Below, in pieces: positions 26,988-36,700 of a stretch of DNA of 64,000 bases. Origin of the DNA: Bacteroidota bacterium. GTDB lineage: Bacteria > Bacteroidota > Rhodothermia > Rhodothermales > UBA10348. Within the stretch, counting starts at the first letter, position 1. Each line of letters begins with the position of its first letter. The DNA lies in contig JADFHF010000003.1 of the NCBI GenBank assembly GCA_022567305.1, positions 1 through 64,000 on the forward strand, written 5' to 3'. A program made the position numbers and the translations under genes. The notes beneath the pieces were generated by a model, which was not told the DNA's origin, did not search any database, and worked only from the letters and a program-made list of their open reading frames with translations.

Positions 26988-27944
26988 ATGAAAATTACCG
27001 AACTGCTAGAACAGGCAACTTCACCTCAGATTTCCTACGAGATCATTCCACCCAAAAGAGGTGGATCCATTCGCGATGTCTTCGAGTTGGTGGAAGATCT
27101 TGTAGAATTTGATCCCACGTATATCGACGTCACATCTCATTCGGCGCAAGTATACTACGAGGAGCTCCCGGACGGAACGTGGAGGCGCCGCGTGAATCGC
27201 AAGCGCCCTGGTACGCTCGGCATGTGTGCGGCCATCAAAAGTCATTTTGCAATAGAGACCGTGCCGCATCTGCTGTGCAAAGGGTTTACGAGAGAGGAGA
27301 GCGAGGATGCTATGATCGAGCTCAACTATCTGGGCCTTCAGAATGTGATGGCGCTGCGAGGAGACGACAGCGGGTACATGAAGCCGATTCGCGACGACCG
27401 CACGGTCAACGAGTATGCCGTAGATCTTGTCCGGCAGATCGTGGATATGAATGAGGGCCGCTATCTCGAAGATCTGTTGGACGCTTCATCGGCGGACTTT
27501 TGTATTGGTGTAGCCGGATATCCGGAACGCCATTTCGAGGCGCCCAACATGAAACGTGATATTCAGTATCTCAAACAGAAAGTCGACGCGGGTGCGCACT
27601 ACGTCACGACCCAAATGTATTTCGATAACACCGACTTCTTCAATTTTGTCGAGCTCTGTCGGGAGGCCGGGATCACCGTACCCATTATCCCGGGATTAAA
27701 AATTCTGACCAATAAGCGTCAACTTCACTCGCTTCCGAGCCGGTTTTTCGTACAAATTCCCGAAGCGCTGGCGACGGAGGTGGAAGACGCAAACGATGAA
27801 CATGTCGTTGATATTGGAATCGAGTGGGCTGTTCGCCAGTGCGAAGAGTTGCTGAATGCCGGTATCAACCATCTACACTTTTACATCCTGCTCAAGCCGA
27901 ATGTCGTTACGCGCGTAGTAGGGCAGCTGCGGAAAATGGCCTGA
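26988..27944 (+). CDS. metF: Methylenetetrahydrofolate reductase
   Basis: An FAD-dependent (beta/alpha)8 barrel that reduces 5,10-methylene-THF to 5-methyl-THF for methionine synthesis. 318 residues. Recognisable are SYEIIPPKRGG (with the catalytic Glu), YIDVTSHSA, HLLCKGFTREESEDAMIELNYLGLQNVMALRGDD, GVAGYPERHFEAPN and YVTTQMYFDNTDFFNFVE, ending with the barrel closure LHFYILLKPNVV. It is longer in the NVMALRGDD-GVAGYPE segment than E. coli MetF, as in Bacteroidota forms. Divergent from the nucleosidase and convergent with ybeY, with two bases between the stops. Confidence 0.96.
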   Translation: MKITELLEQATSPQISYEIIPPKRGGSIRDVFELVEDLVEFDPTYIDVTSHSAQVYYEELPDGTWRRRVNRKRPGTLGMCAAIKSHFAIETVPHLLCKGFTREESEDAMIELNYLGLQNVMALRGDDSGYMKPIRDDRTVNEYAVDLVRQIVDMNEGRYLEDLLDASSADFCIGVAGYPERHFEAPNMKRDIQYLKQKVDAGAHYVTTQMYFDNTDFFNFVELCREAGITVPIIPGLKILTNKRQLHSLPSRFFVQIPEALATEVEDANDEHVVDIGIEWAVRQCEELLNAGINHLHFYILLKPNVVTRVVGQLRKMA

Positions 27945-27946
27945 TA

Positions 27947-28372
27947 TTACGCGTCCATCTCCAGATACCTGGATTCAAGATGGTGCATGGCCTGTTTTTT
28001 TTCCAGGGTTTCGTCTTGGTGACCGGCAAGATGAAGCAGTCCGTGAACCACATATCGCTGAATCTCTTTCTCGAGCGTTGATCCGAACTCGGAATGCCGT
28101 TCGGCCGCCGTTTCTACGTCCACGTAGACTTCTCCTTCAATTCCCTCGTCAGACTGGTTGAGCAGAAATGACAGGACATCCGTGTCAAATTCGTGATTCA
28201 AAAAGTCTCGATTCAACCCGCTCATACGATGGTGGCGGGTCAGAATGATACCGACTTCCACCCACCGAGTATTCTCGGACACGAGCACAAGCTCGGCCAG
28301 GCGCGTCAGCCTGGCAAGATCAATAAGCTCTGCATCGGCAGGAAAATCGAAAGAGACAAGAATTTCTGACAC
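27947..28372 (-). CDS. ybeY: Endoribonuclease YbeY (16S rRNA maturation)
   Basis: A 141-residue zinc-dependent RNase needed for 16S rRNA 3'-end processing and ribosome quality control. The metal site HGLLHLAGHQDE (the HGxLHLxGxDH-type motif) is at about residue 110. The upstream conserved part LNRDFLNHEFDTDVLSFLL matches the family. The last metal ligand region is GHQDE rather than GYDH, which is seen in Bacteroidota. It is adjacent to an unknown gene on the same strand. Confidence 0.93.
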   Translation of the reverse strand: MSEILVSFDFPADAELIDLARLTRLAELVLVSENTRWVEVGIILTRHHRMSGLNRDFLNHEFDTDVLSFLLNQSDEGIEGEVYVDVETAAERHSEFGSTLEKEIQRYVVHGLLHLAGHQDETLEKKQAMHHLESRYLEMDA

Positions 28373-28398
28373 GGTTTGAAAGAATGGCGGGCGTCTAT

Positions 28399-28854
28399 TT
28401 ATCCGAGATCGTCAAATAGATCTTCGGTTACCGAGAGGGCCACACTGCTCATAATGAGCTCCGGAGGAAGCTGGGTGAAATCTGTGGAGAGCAAGCGCAT
28501 GTCCACATTGGCGTAAAGAGAACATCCAACATCCCGTTCTACCACAAGGCCGTTCGCGCCGTGTCCGGACCTGGCCACGAAGATGACCTCGCCGAGCTCC
28601 CGACTGGCTAGAAATCCAGTACACCCTTGCAGTTGTAGAAACGAGCTGGGCGCGTAAACAGAAATAAGATTCGAAGTTCCTTCCTCTTCAATTTCCTCGG
28701 GCACAGGAAGGGCTGGATGAATCTCAAGAGAAAGGCGTCGGCCCGTTTCATCGTTCTGTAGTTCGAATCGGAAGAGTCGGCCGTCATTCTTCGATTTGAC
28801 CTGTAAAACGGTCTCAATTCGTTCGATATCGGAATCAGAAAATGAATATGCCAT
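28399..28854 (-). CDS. Uncharacterised protein upstream of ybeY
   Basis: About 151 residues, soluble, mixed alpha/beta, with no signal or membrane segment. I do not recognise a family. Visible features are an acidic patch (VPEEIEEEG), a single-domain beta-rich centre (SNLISVYAPSSFLQLQG, GEVIFVARSG) and an acidic ending, SVTEDLFDDLG. The start ATG at 28854 has AGGA directly against it; an upstream in-frame start at 28944 would add 30 basic residues of low plausibility. It probably shares a transcript with ybeY, whose start is 26 bases downstream. Confidence 0.65.
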   Translation of the reverse strand: MAYSFSDSDIERIETVLQVKSKNDGRLFRFELQNDETGRRLSLEIHPALPVPEEIEEEGTSNLISVYAPSSFLQLQGCTGFLASRELGEVIFVARSGHGANGLVVERDVGCSLYANVDMRLLSTDFTQLPPELIMSSVALSVTEDLFDDLG

Positions 28855-28957
28855 TCCTAAATGTTCGGCGTTTTTCCGAAAGATTCGTCGCTTGAAATCG
28901 GAAGATAGACTCCGGCAAGATAGCCGTGATCCCACGAAAAACAAAGAATGAGGGCGG

Positions 28958-29029
28958 TTTTGAACACGATTCTGAACACCGTTTTGAACAAGATCATGAA
29001 CACAGTTCTGAACAAGATTCTGAACAAGA
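28958..29029. repeat. Six 12-bp tandem repeats (minisatellite)
   Basis: Six in-phase units of 12 bases follow one another exactly: TTTTGAACACGA, TTCTGAACACCG, TTTTGAACAAGA, TCATGAACACAG, TTCTGAACAAGA, TTCTGAACAAGA. TGAACA is constant in all six; the last two units are identical. They lie in the divergent gap between the 28399-28854 gene and the DUF423 gene. Because the period is a multiple of three, the frames through it encode four-residue repeats, but no credible gene covers it. Confidence 0.9.
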
Positions 29030-29135
29030 TTGCCTGGGGATAATCAAGGCTTACCATTCAACCCCTACGCCTCGGATGAGTATGTTTTGTCGATTACGCA
29101 AGTTCGAAGCTGAATTTTACTAGGACGTACCTGAA

Positions 29136-29516
29136 ATGAATATGAATCGCAATTTCGTGACCATCGGTGCCGTTGCCGGAGCGATCGGTGTCGGACTAGG
29201 CGCTTTTGGCGCGCACTCACTGAGCGATCTCCTGGCTCCCGACCGTTTTGAAGTTTATCAAACGGGCGTCGAATATCTGACTCTGCACGCCATCATGCTT
29301 TTTATTACGGGATGGGTCAATCATCAGAGAAACGAAAGGATGTTTATGTACTCGGGATTTGGATTTATCCTGGGAATGATCCTGTTCAGCGGAAGTCTCG
29401 TGGTCCTGGCGGTCGCGAATGTTCGCATCATGGGCGCTGTAGCACCCATAGGCGGACTCTGTTTTATTGTTGGCTGGTTGCTCCTCGGATGGGGAGCATT
29501 CAGGTCGATCCGTTGA
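29136..29516 (+). CDS. DUF423 family small membrane protein (YgdD-like)
   Basis: 126 residues with four membrane helices. Family hallmarks are GAIGVGLGAFGAHSL near the N-terminus, then YQTGVEYLTLHAIMLFI, FILGMILFSGSLVVLAV and APIGGLCFIVGWLLLGWGAF. DUF423 proteins are widespread inner-membrane proteins without an assigned function. The ATG at 29136 follows the minisatellite by about 100 bases. Its stop abuts the stop of the convergent gene at 29517. Confidence 0.93.
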   Translation: MNMNRNFVTIGAVAGAIGVGLGAFGAHSLSDLLAPDRFEVYQTGVEYLTLHAIMLFITGWVNHQRNERMFMYSGFGFILGMILFSGSLVVLAVANVRIMGAVAPIGGLCFIVGWLLLGWGAFRSIR

Positions 29517-29876
29517 CTAAGGCGCTTCGTCTTCCTCGAACAGCAGCGTGATACTGGGCAGGAGATTGTGCTCTCGCGCGAGCGTCATGATGGCCACGGC
29601 ACCTTCTTCTGCTGAATTGTAGCTACTGATTTCTCGACTGTCCACGGCGAGAGCATATCCAATATCGTCGAGCTGACCGGGCTTATAGTCCTCCCATTCT
29701 GTCGCCTCCTCGATCACAAAAACGCCATCCTCCGGTGCGTATGACGCAATGAATCGCTCTCGCGCAGCATCCTGGTCAATCAGGCTGAGGTTTCCCAGCG
29801 CTTCATATTCGCCGTCGTAAAAGAGCGTCTCGCCGATCAGGCGCAACGTGAAGTCATTCAGGCTGAACACTCCCAT
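29517..29876 (-). CDS. Uncharacterised small acidic protein downstream of lipB
   Basis: 119 residues, strongly acidic, with no membrane segment. I recognise no family. It starts MGVFSLNDFTLRLIGETLFYDGEYEAL and ends LLFEEDEAP. The start at 29876 is chosen because the open frame further upstream overlaps lipB and encodes a basic, unrelated stretch. It lies 67 bases beyond the lipB stop on the same strand and is probably co-transcribed. Confidence 0.7.
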   Translation of the reverse strand: MGVFSLNDFTLRLIGETLFYDGEYEALGNLSLIDQDAARERFIASYAPEDGVFVIEEATEWEDYKPGQLDDIGYALAVDSREISSYNSAEEGAVAIMTLAREHNLLPSITLLFEEDEAP

Positions 29877-29943
29877 CGCTGGTCTGCGTTTATTCGGATA
29901 TTTCCCTCGACGGGTTTGGGCTGGAAAGCCCTCTGAGCCGCCA

Positions 29944-30699
29944 CTACACCCATTCGTCGGCAAGATACGTCTCAACCCATCTATCCGCTTCCTCGTCTGC
30001 AACCTGCTCGATCTCCACATCGAAAACGTCCCCGAAGTGGCCGATCAGTGTATTCATCACGGCGGCTTCATCGATGGCGCGCCCTAATTCAGCGGCCATG
30101 GACGTTACGTCTCTGTCCGAGATACCACAAGGCACAATGGCATCGTAGCGTTCGAGTTCGGTATTGAGATTGAAAGCAAACCCGTGCATGGTGACCCATC
30201 GACTGCATCGTATGCCCATGGCCGAGATTTTTCGTTCTGTTCCGCGGTGGTTGCGATCTACCCAGACGCCGGTACGACCATCGACCCGGCCAGCCTCGAG
30301 TGAGTACGATGCGCACGTCCTGATAATGACCTCTTCCAACTCTCGCAGATATCGATGAACGTCCGTATAAAACCGGTCCAGATCGAGTATGGGATAGCCA
30401 ACCAGTTGTCCGGGCCCGTGATACGTAATATCTCCGCCACGATCAATTTGGAAGAAGGTGGCGCCTTGTTCATCCAGGTCTTTTTCATGAATCAGGAGAT
30501 TGGCCCGGTTTCCGCTTTTTCCCAGAGTATAAACTGGAGGATGTTCACTCAGAAGCAGGACATGGGGGATGGCCCTGGGGTGATCGCTGCGTTTCTCCCG
30601 GACGAGTCGAGACTGGAGAGCGCGTTGTAGATCCCAGAGGGGTGCATAAGGGCGGTTTCCTAACCGGCAAACCACAACTTTTTGCCTTGGTTCAGACAT
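29944..30699 (-). CDS. lipB: Octanoyl-[acyl carrier protein]:protein octanoyltransferase
   Basis: Transfers octanoate from acyl carrier protein to lipoyl domains, the first step of lipoate synthesis. About 251 residues. Family signatures are LSEHPPVYTLGKSG, DRGGDITYHGPGQLVGYPILDL, GVWVD, RKISAMGIRCSRWVTMHGFAFN (catalytic lysine) and PCGISDRDVTS (catalytic cysteine). The start is the ATG at 30699; a TTG at 30714 is in frame. It follows sprA on the same strand with 88 bases between. lipA is not in the window. Confidence 0.95.
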   Translation of the reverse strand: MSEPRQKVVVCRLGNRPYAPLWDLQRALQSRLVREKRSDHPRAIPHVLLLSEHPPVYTLGKSGNRANLLIHEKDLDEQGATFFQIDRGGDITYHGPGQLVGYPILDLDRFYTDVHRYLRELEEVIIRTCASYSLEAGRVDGRTGVWVDRNHRGTERKISAMGIRCSRWVTMHGFAFNLNTELERYDAIVPCGISDRDVTSMAAELGRAIDEAAVMNTLIGHFGDVFDVEIEQVADEEADRWVETYLADEWV

Positions 30700-30787
30700 G
30701 ACGCAATCGCTCAATCATTTCAGAAAACAACTCAGAAGACCATCTCAAAGACATTCCAAAGACTCAGATGTACGATTCCGGTAATTC

Positions 30788-33700
30788 CTAGTTCGCGATG
30801 CTCACGCGAATGTTAAAGTTTCCCTGAATATTGGTAGCGGAGGGTTGGCGGCTGTCTTCGCTATCGAATTTCTCGTATTTGAGTTCGAAATTAGCCGAAA
30901 CGCGGTTGCTGAATTGATATCCAATTCGAGGGCTGATCGTCGTACGTGTGTGGGCTGAAATGACTGAAATGTTGTCTCCACGCAGTGCATCTCCAGCGAC
31001 AAACTCGGGATTCGTGACCGCAGACTCCAGGGCTCGTCGAAGTCTGAGTCGTCGGTCGACGGTACTGGACCGGGCAATCGTGATGCTGAGACTGACCCGA
31101 TTCTGCAAGGTCTTGCCAAGGAATGGGATTTTCAATCCGGATTTCTGCCACGAACCGGTCAGCGAAATCTCGTTGGTTTTATTCTCGCTCACCTCGTAAT
31201 TACTGGTGCTAAGCGAGTATGAGTTACTCTTGTTCCACTGGATATTCGTCTGGATCTGACCCTTCCAGTTGATGTCGAGTCCCAACGCAGGTGAGTAGCG
31301 CTCATTGACACGGATATTTCCGGTCTGAAACTCCTTGATGTTAAACTGAATGGTCTTCGGCCCCAGAATGATGGTCTGGATCGAATCCTGGCCACCGAAT
31401 TGGGTATTCGTGCTGAAATCAGCGCTGTAGTCGGCGCTGTATCCATGGCGCACCGTCACGTTTCGGACGATAGACTTGATGAGCGGCCAGTCTCCAATTC
31501 CAGAGTAGGTAATCGTCCAATTCGGACGTGGAAAGGGAAGTAGGTTCCTGGAATCCAACGTCGCCTGGCCGTTAATGAACGCTCTTCGAAAGTCTTCTGA
31601 AACAGATTCGTTGGTCAGTACAATTCTTCCATCCGAATTGGCGTCTCCGATCGTTGTAGGATCTTCTTCGGGACTGGCACGCAGATCGTCCTGATATGTC
31701 TTTAGCTGTGACTTGAACATGTCCAGATATGACACGCCAAATGCCCAAACAGACGCATTGTTGGTACCAGATTGCGTACGGGTCGGTTCGATACCGATGG
31801 GCGTGTTGGTATCGTCGAAGACCGGTCTGAACGTGACGGTTTCGTTGTCCTCGTAGTCCAGATTCCAGTTCAGGTTTATCTGCAATTTTTGAGATGGATT
31901 GAGCGCGGTTCTCGCCTGGAACCTGTTGCCGTTGGAAAGCACATCCGACACCTGAAGCGAGGGATCCAGAATGCGTTGATCCAAGTCGATCGTTCGTTTG
32001 AAACCAAATCGATATGCTGGCGAGGGTCCTTTTCCTTTATAGGCATCGAAAATCGAGAAGGGGGAATCGACGGCAGCTAGATTGCCCATACTGTCAACGA
32101 TCGGAGTTCCGACGTTGGATGAAGCCGACCCACGAGTGGCATCATACGTGATCGTGAAGTCTCGAATGCCGGTGATGGCAAGGATAAACTGTCTTCCGAG
32201 CGCCGCGAAATTGGGTAGTGGTAGTCGAAATCCGCCCCCGGAATCCTCGTCTACCGTTTCTGTTTCGTCACGAGGGAGTTCCTCTTCTTCTTCTTCTAGT
32301 TGCTCGTCTAGGGTTCTCACCGGCTGTCTGGGTCTGGCTGCAGGTCTTGCTCGTACCCCTGCGCGAGAAACACGCTTCTCGTTCTCGTAGTCGCGCTGTT
32401 TTTCTTCGAGAGATCGATAGAATCCGAATTTGCGCCATAATTCCTGAATTTTAAGTGATACCCCGCCTCGAATACCCACGTTATTCTGGACCGATGCTCC
32501 GGTCGGGCGGCCTACGGGCCCGTTCGACCAACTGTACTGTGCACGATAGGAAATATCCTGGATTCGAAACCAGTCGAGTGCCTTCACATTTGCAAACCTC
32601 GGTGCAAAAGATCCGGTAAATGTTTGATCGTGTCTTTCGGCCCGGATCCCACCGCTTCCCGAGAAGAAATCCGTCAGGACATTATTGGCCGGTCGAATCT
32701 GGAGTCTCGTCAGTTGACTTGCGTCGGCTGCTTCTTCTGCGCTAAGTAATCCCTGATTGATCACGTCTGAAATAGTGAGGCCTATGAACGTTGTATCGGA
32801 TGTGACTACGCTGTAGAGCGTGTCGACACCCACCGCATTCAGGCTCTGAGTTGTATTGATATCGAATGACAGACTGAGAAATCCAAACGGATTGTATTGA
32901 AGATTGAAACTTCGCGCGTGCGTGAACGCATGCTTTTCGCGTAGCGGGAAACGCACACTCAGGGGAACTCTGGACGTATCCCCCGGAGCCAGGTTCGGAC
33001 GCTCTTTCGTTTGCGAGAAGTTGCGGGAGAAATTCGCAGAAGTGGAAATCGATTGAGGGACATAGTTGAACTGAAGATCACCCAGGGCGCCTAGAACGGG
33101 TACGGAATCCAAGAACCAGAACGGACGAACCGTGTGCGGTCTTCGCGTAGCAAATCGGTAACTCAAGGACGACAACCACCGCCATGAATCACTGAGTGAT
33201 TGAGAAGGGCTGCGAGAATCAGTTTGTGAACGCGAATAGTTAAAACCGATCCCGTCGATGGTATTTCGTAGGATAGGAGAGCGGGAATTGGATTTGCTCA
33301 CGCGGGCTGAGAAGGACCGCGTTGACGAGAACGTCTGGGCTGAAAGTATTGCTTCCGCTCTACGGTCTGCCTTCTCTGCCTCATCCAGATCTTCCCTTTC
33401 ATCGATCTGAGCGATAATTTCTTTGAGCCGGATGTCTCCTCGTGTTGGAGAGAATCGAGGCGTCGACGTACTAGACTGAATCTGAAACGAAACGGGAATA
33501 TTCCATCCAAACCGCTCGGGTATCAGTTTGTCGGCGCTTATTTCCGTGGTTACGCTCCAGTTGTCCAGGCTATTCTGTTTGCGTTCACCGAGGCTGCTGG
33601 ATAGTGAGCCAAACCCATCCGTTTGGGATTGGATGTTCGCCTTGATTCGCCCGAGGTCAGCCAGTTTGATATCCGCGTTAGCCACCGCGGCCCATCCATT

Positions 33701-36700
33701 GGTTTCATCATATCCGGCAACGCGAAGCTCATTCACCCAAATCGTAATATCCTCTAGAATGTTTTCGAAAGAAGTGTCCGTCGAGTCGGCTGGATTTCGA
33801 ATACCGATAACAATGCTATTTATCCTGTCGAGTGACGGCGTTCCGCGAATGCCAAGTCGCGTACCAGGAGGCGCGAATGATTCTGCATCGGGTACGTCAG
33901 GGGCCACGAGCGTGCCGTCAACCACGTTGTAAAACACACTGTCCGTAGGAAAGACGAGCCGGTCGCGCGAAACCTTCAACTGATTGAATGCTGCCAGCCG
34001 AATGTTGACCGAATTCAGGTCCTGAAAGACGCCCCCGAACTCCGTGTTTGTTTTCCATAGCTGATCCGACGATCCGGCGGTCTCGCTGCTCGGTGTAAGA
34101 GGTTGCTCGTATTCGTAGTAGTCCGACGACTCGTTCGATCCAAATCGTATGAATAACTTTGCCTTTTGCCGTCCCTCTTCTATGGGAAGCGTAGACAGGT
34201 CCGTTCCGTCCATGGTTTGACCATGCATGTGGACGAACATCCGGACATTGGAGTATTTAAGGAGATCGAGACCCTGATTCTGTGTCTTGAAAATAGCCCG
34301 CTGGCGTCCGGGCTCAAGGTTTTCCACGCGAATGACGAGAGACTGCTCGCGGGATTTTTGAACGCCACCGATCCCTGTTCTGGTCTGACTTACAACAGCG
34401 CCGATGGGTGAAACATACAGGCCCGCATTTTCATCGTCGTTGATGCTGGAAATGGTTAGGCGTGTATCACTCCGTTCAGCCTCAAAGTCTGTCTCTCGTT
34501 CTTTGGCCACCCGTTCGGACTTTTGCCACTGACTGCCAACCAGTTCCAGCGAGGCGAATCTCATCGTAATAGGCGCCAGGTGACCTGTCGTCCACAGGCG
34601 GATGGATTCGACGAGGCTGAAATCCTGGATGTCGCCGACCTTGCGCATGAAGTTTTGAACCGGTATGCGAATCTGGTACCAACCCGTCCCGATTCCCACC
34701 TCGTTGGTGACTTCTCCAATCACGTAATCGTCTACCAACTCCGGTTTTGCCAAAGAATCCAGGACCACCTTGCTCAGCGGTACTTCGTATTGGAAGTAGC
34801 TGTTGTCGATATCGACCGTAGAGTTGAGGTTGCGATCCTCCGAATCAGGAAAACGAGAGTTTCCTCGGGGTAGAGACGAATTGGTCGCCAATTCCGTCTG
34901 TCCCTTAAAGCTATTGAGTTCCAGTCCTGCGAAATACCTCGAGAACCGCTGCTGAAACGTAGCAGGTGTCGGGAAAAAATTGGGATTATCGAAAAATTGG
35001 GAATTGCCAAAGTAGTGGTAATCGTCACCTGACGGATCTGCAAAAGCCTTCGCTGTTTCAGCCCGATAGCGTGCATCTGATGAGCCCGTGTCGAGAGCGG
35101 CGAGAAAATCTCGAAAGTGTTCCTGCTCTGTAGCAAATGGCGGATAATCGCCGCCGTACGAGGCCAGTCCGTCAATTCCAAGGTCCTCTGTCCGCTTGGT
35201 CGCGTCGTCGATGTCAACAACGCTATTCTGCGTTGAGTTAGGTGTGCGTCCCCAAGTCAGAATAGTCGACTCAGTGATTTCAGACATCGACAAGCCGTCC
35301 TCGTTATTTAGCTTTTCGTCGGGCAAAATGTCTTCCGAAATCGAACCCAAATCGATGAACAACTTGGCATCTCTACCTGCATCGCGAGCTGCGTTTTCGG
35401 GGAAAGGTCGAAACACAAACTCGACGAAGTCGATGTTTTTCAGACTAAAATCGGTAAAGCCTTCTGGTAGACGCTGCGACATTCCCCCCCAGGCTGATTT
35501 GGGATCGGCCAAGAAGCCACCCAGATCCCGGGTATAATTGTACGGGCCTCTCTCGTATGGGGAGAAGTACATGTCGAACGTCTCGATGGTCGGGTCGATC
35601 TCGGCACTGACGTCGCGGTTCGGAAAGATTTCCTCGGTCCGGAAGATCTTGATGGATTCGGGTTCACATACGGCGCAGACCGTCGCAGGAATTTCATTCA
35701 GGATGTTTGCATTGATTCGGTACCAGCCAAACGTTCCTCGCCAGTTCGTGCGGAGTGAATCACCCTCAGAACCCGGAAAAATACCCAGTTTGTCTACGAT
35801 TCCGATGGAGTCGGGAGCCGACGCGATCGACCACGTTCCCGGCTGCATCAATGCGAAAGTGTTTTCAAACCCTTCAAAATCGTCTATGTACGACGTTCCG
35901 CGGAGCTCATCGCGCGAAAAGTCTCGACCGCTCTGCTTCAACTCCCGGCGGGTTCTTGCGAACGCAATGGTTTCAATGTGATTCGGGCGGAGCTGAGCGA
36001 ATTCACCGGTCAGCGAGATGGAGCTCGGTTCTCTCGTCTGAAGGAGGGGGACAAAATCGATGGCCTGCGTCAGCCATCGTGACTCCAGTCGGATGGATCC
36101 ATCCACCCCCCAAATCGTGTTGGAAATGGGTTCTTCTCCAATACGGTATTTGTCGATCGGAGACTTTTGATTCATTTTCATGAGTGTGGCACCGAACGAG
36201 AACCGTTCGTCCGGACTATAATCCATTCTCATACCCAGAAGCGTCTTCTTCTGGAGATTAAAAAGCGAGTTCTGCTCGTAGTCGATCGACAGTTCTCGAC
36301 CCGGAATTAGAAAGGCAGGATTCGTAATCGTCAGAGTTCCGCCCGAATAATCGACGACAAAATCGGTGTTCTCCTGGAGGGGTGTTCCCCCTGACGTGAC
36401 TCGGACCGACCCCGGAATCAGACCGGCGTAGGCCTGGAGGTTATAATATTCCTTAACGGTACCTTTGGACGCGCCGCGAATCTGAAACACGTCGTGTTGA
36501 GAATCACGCCGTGCATTGGCCTTTTTTTGTTGATACAGGGCTTCATAGACATACAGATTCTTCAGCGTTGCCGCATCTTCTGGGGCAAGGGTTTCATTAT
36601 CAATCAGGGTTGCAATATGACTCCCGAAAGGCTCTAACACGGGGAAGATTAGCTCTCCGGAGGCCGGTTTAATGGTGTAGTTAACCAAGAAATCGAACAG

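Noticed and set aside
28926-29123. Small open frame with FEHD/SEQD four-residue repeats
   Set aside because: It is simply translation of the 12-bp minisatellite, without a ribosome binding site or a recognisable domain.
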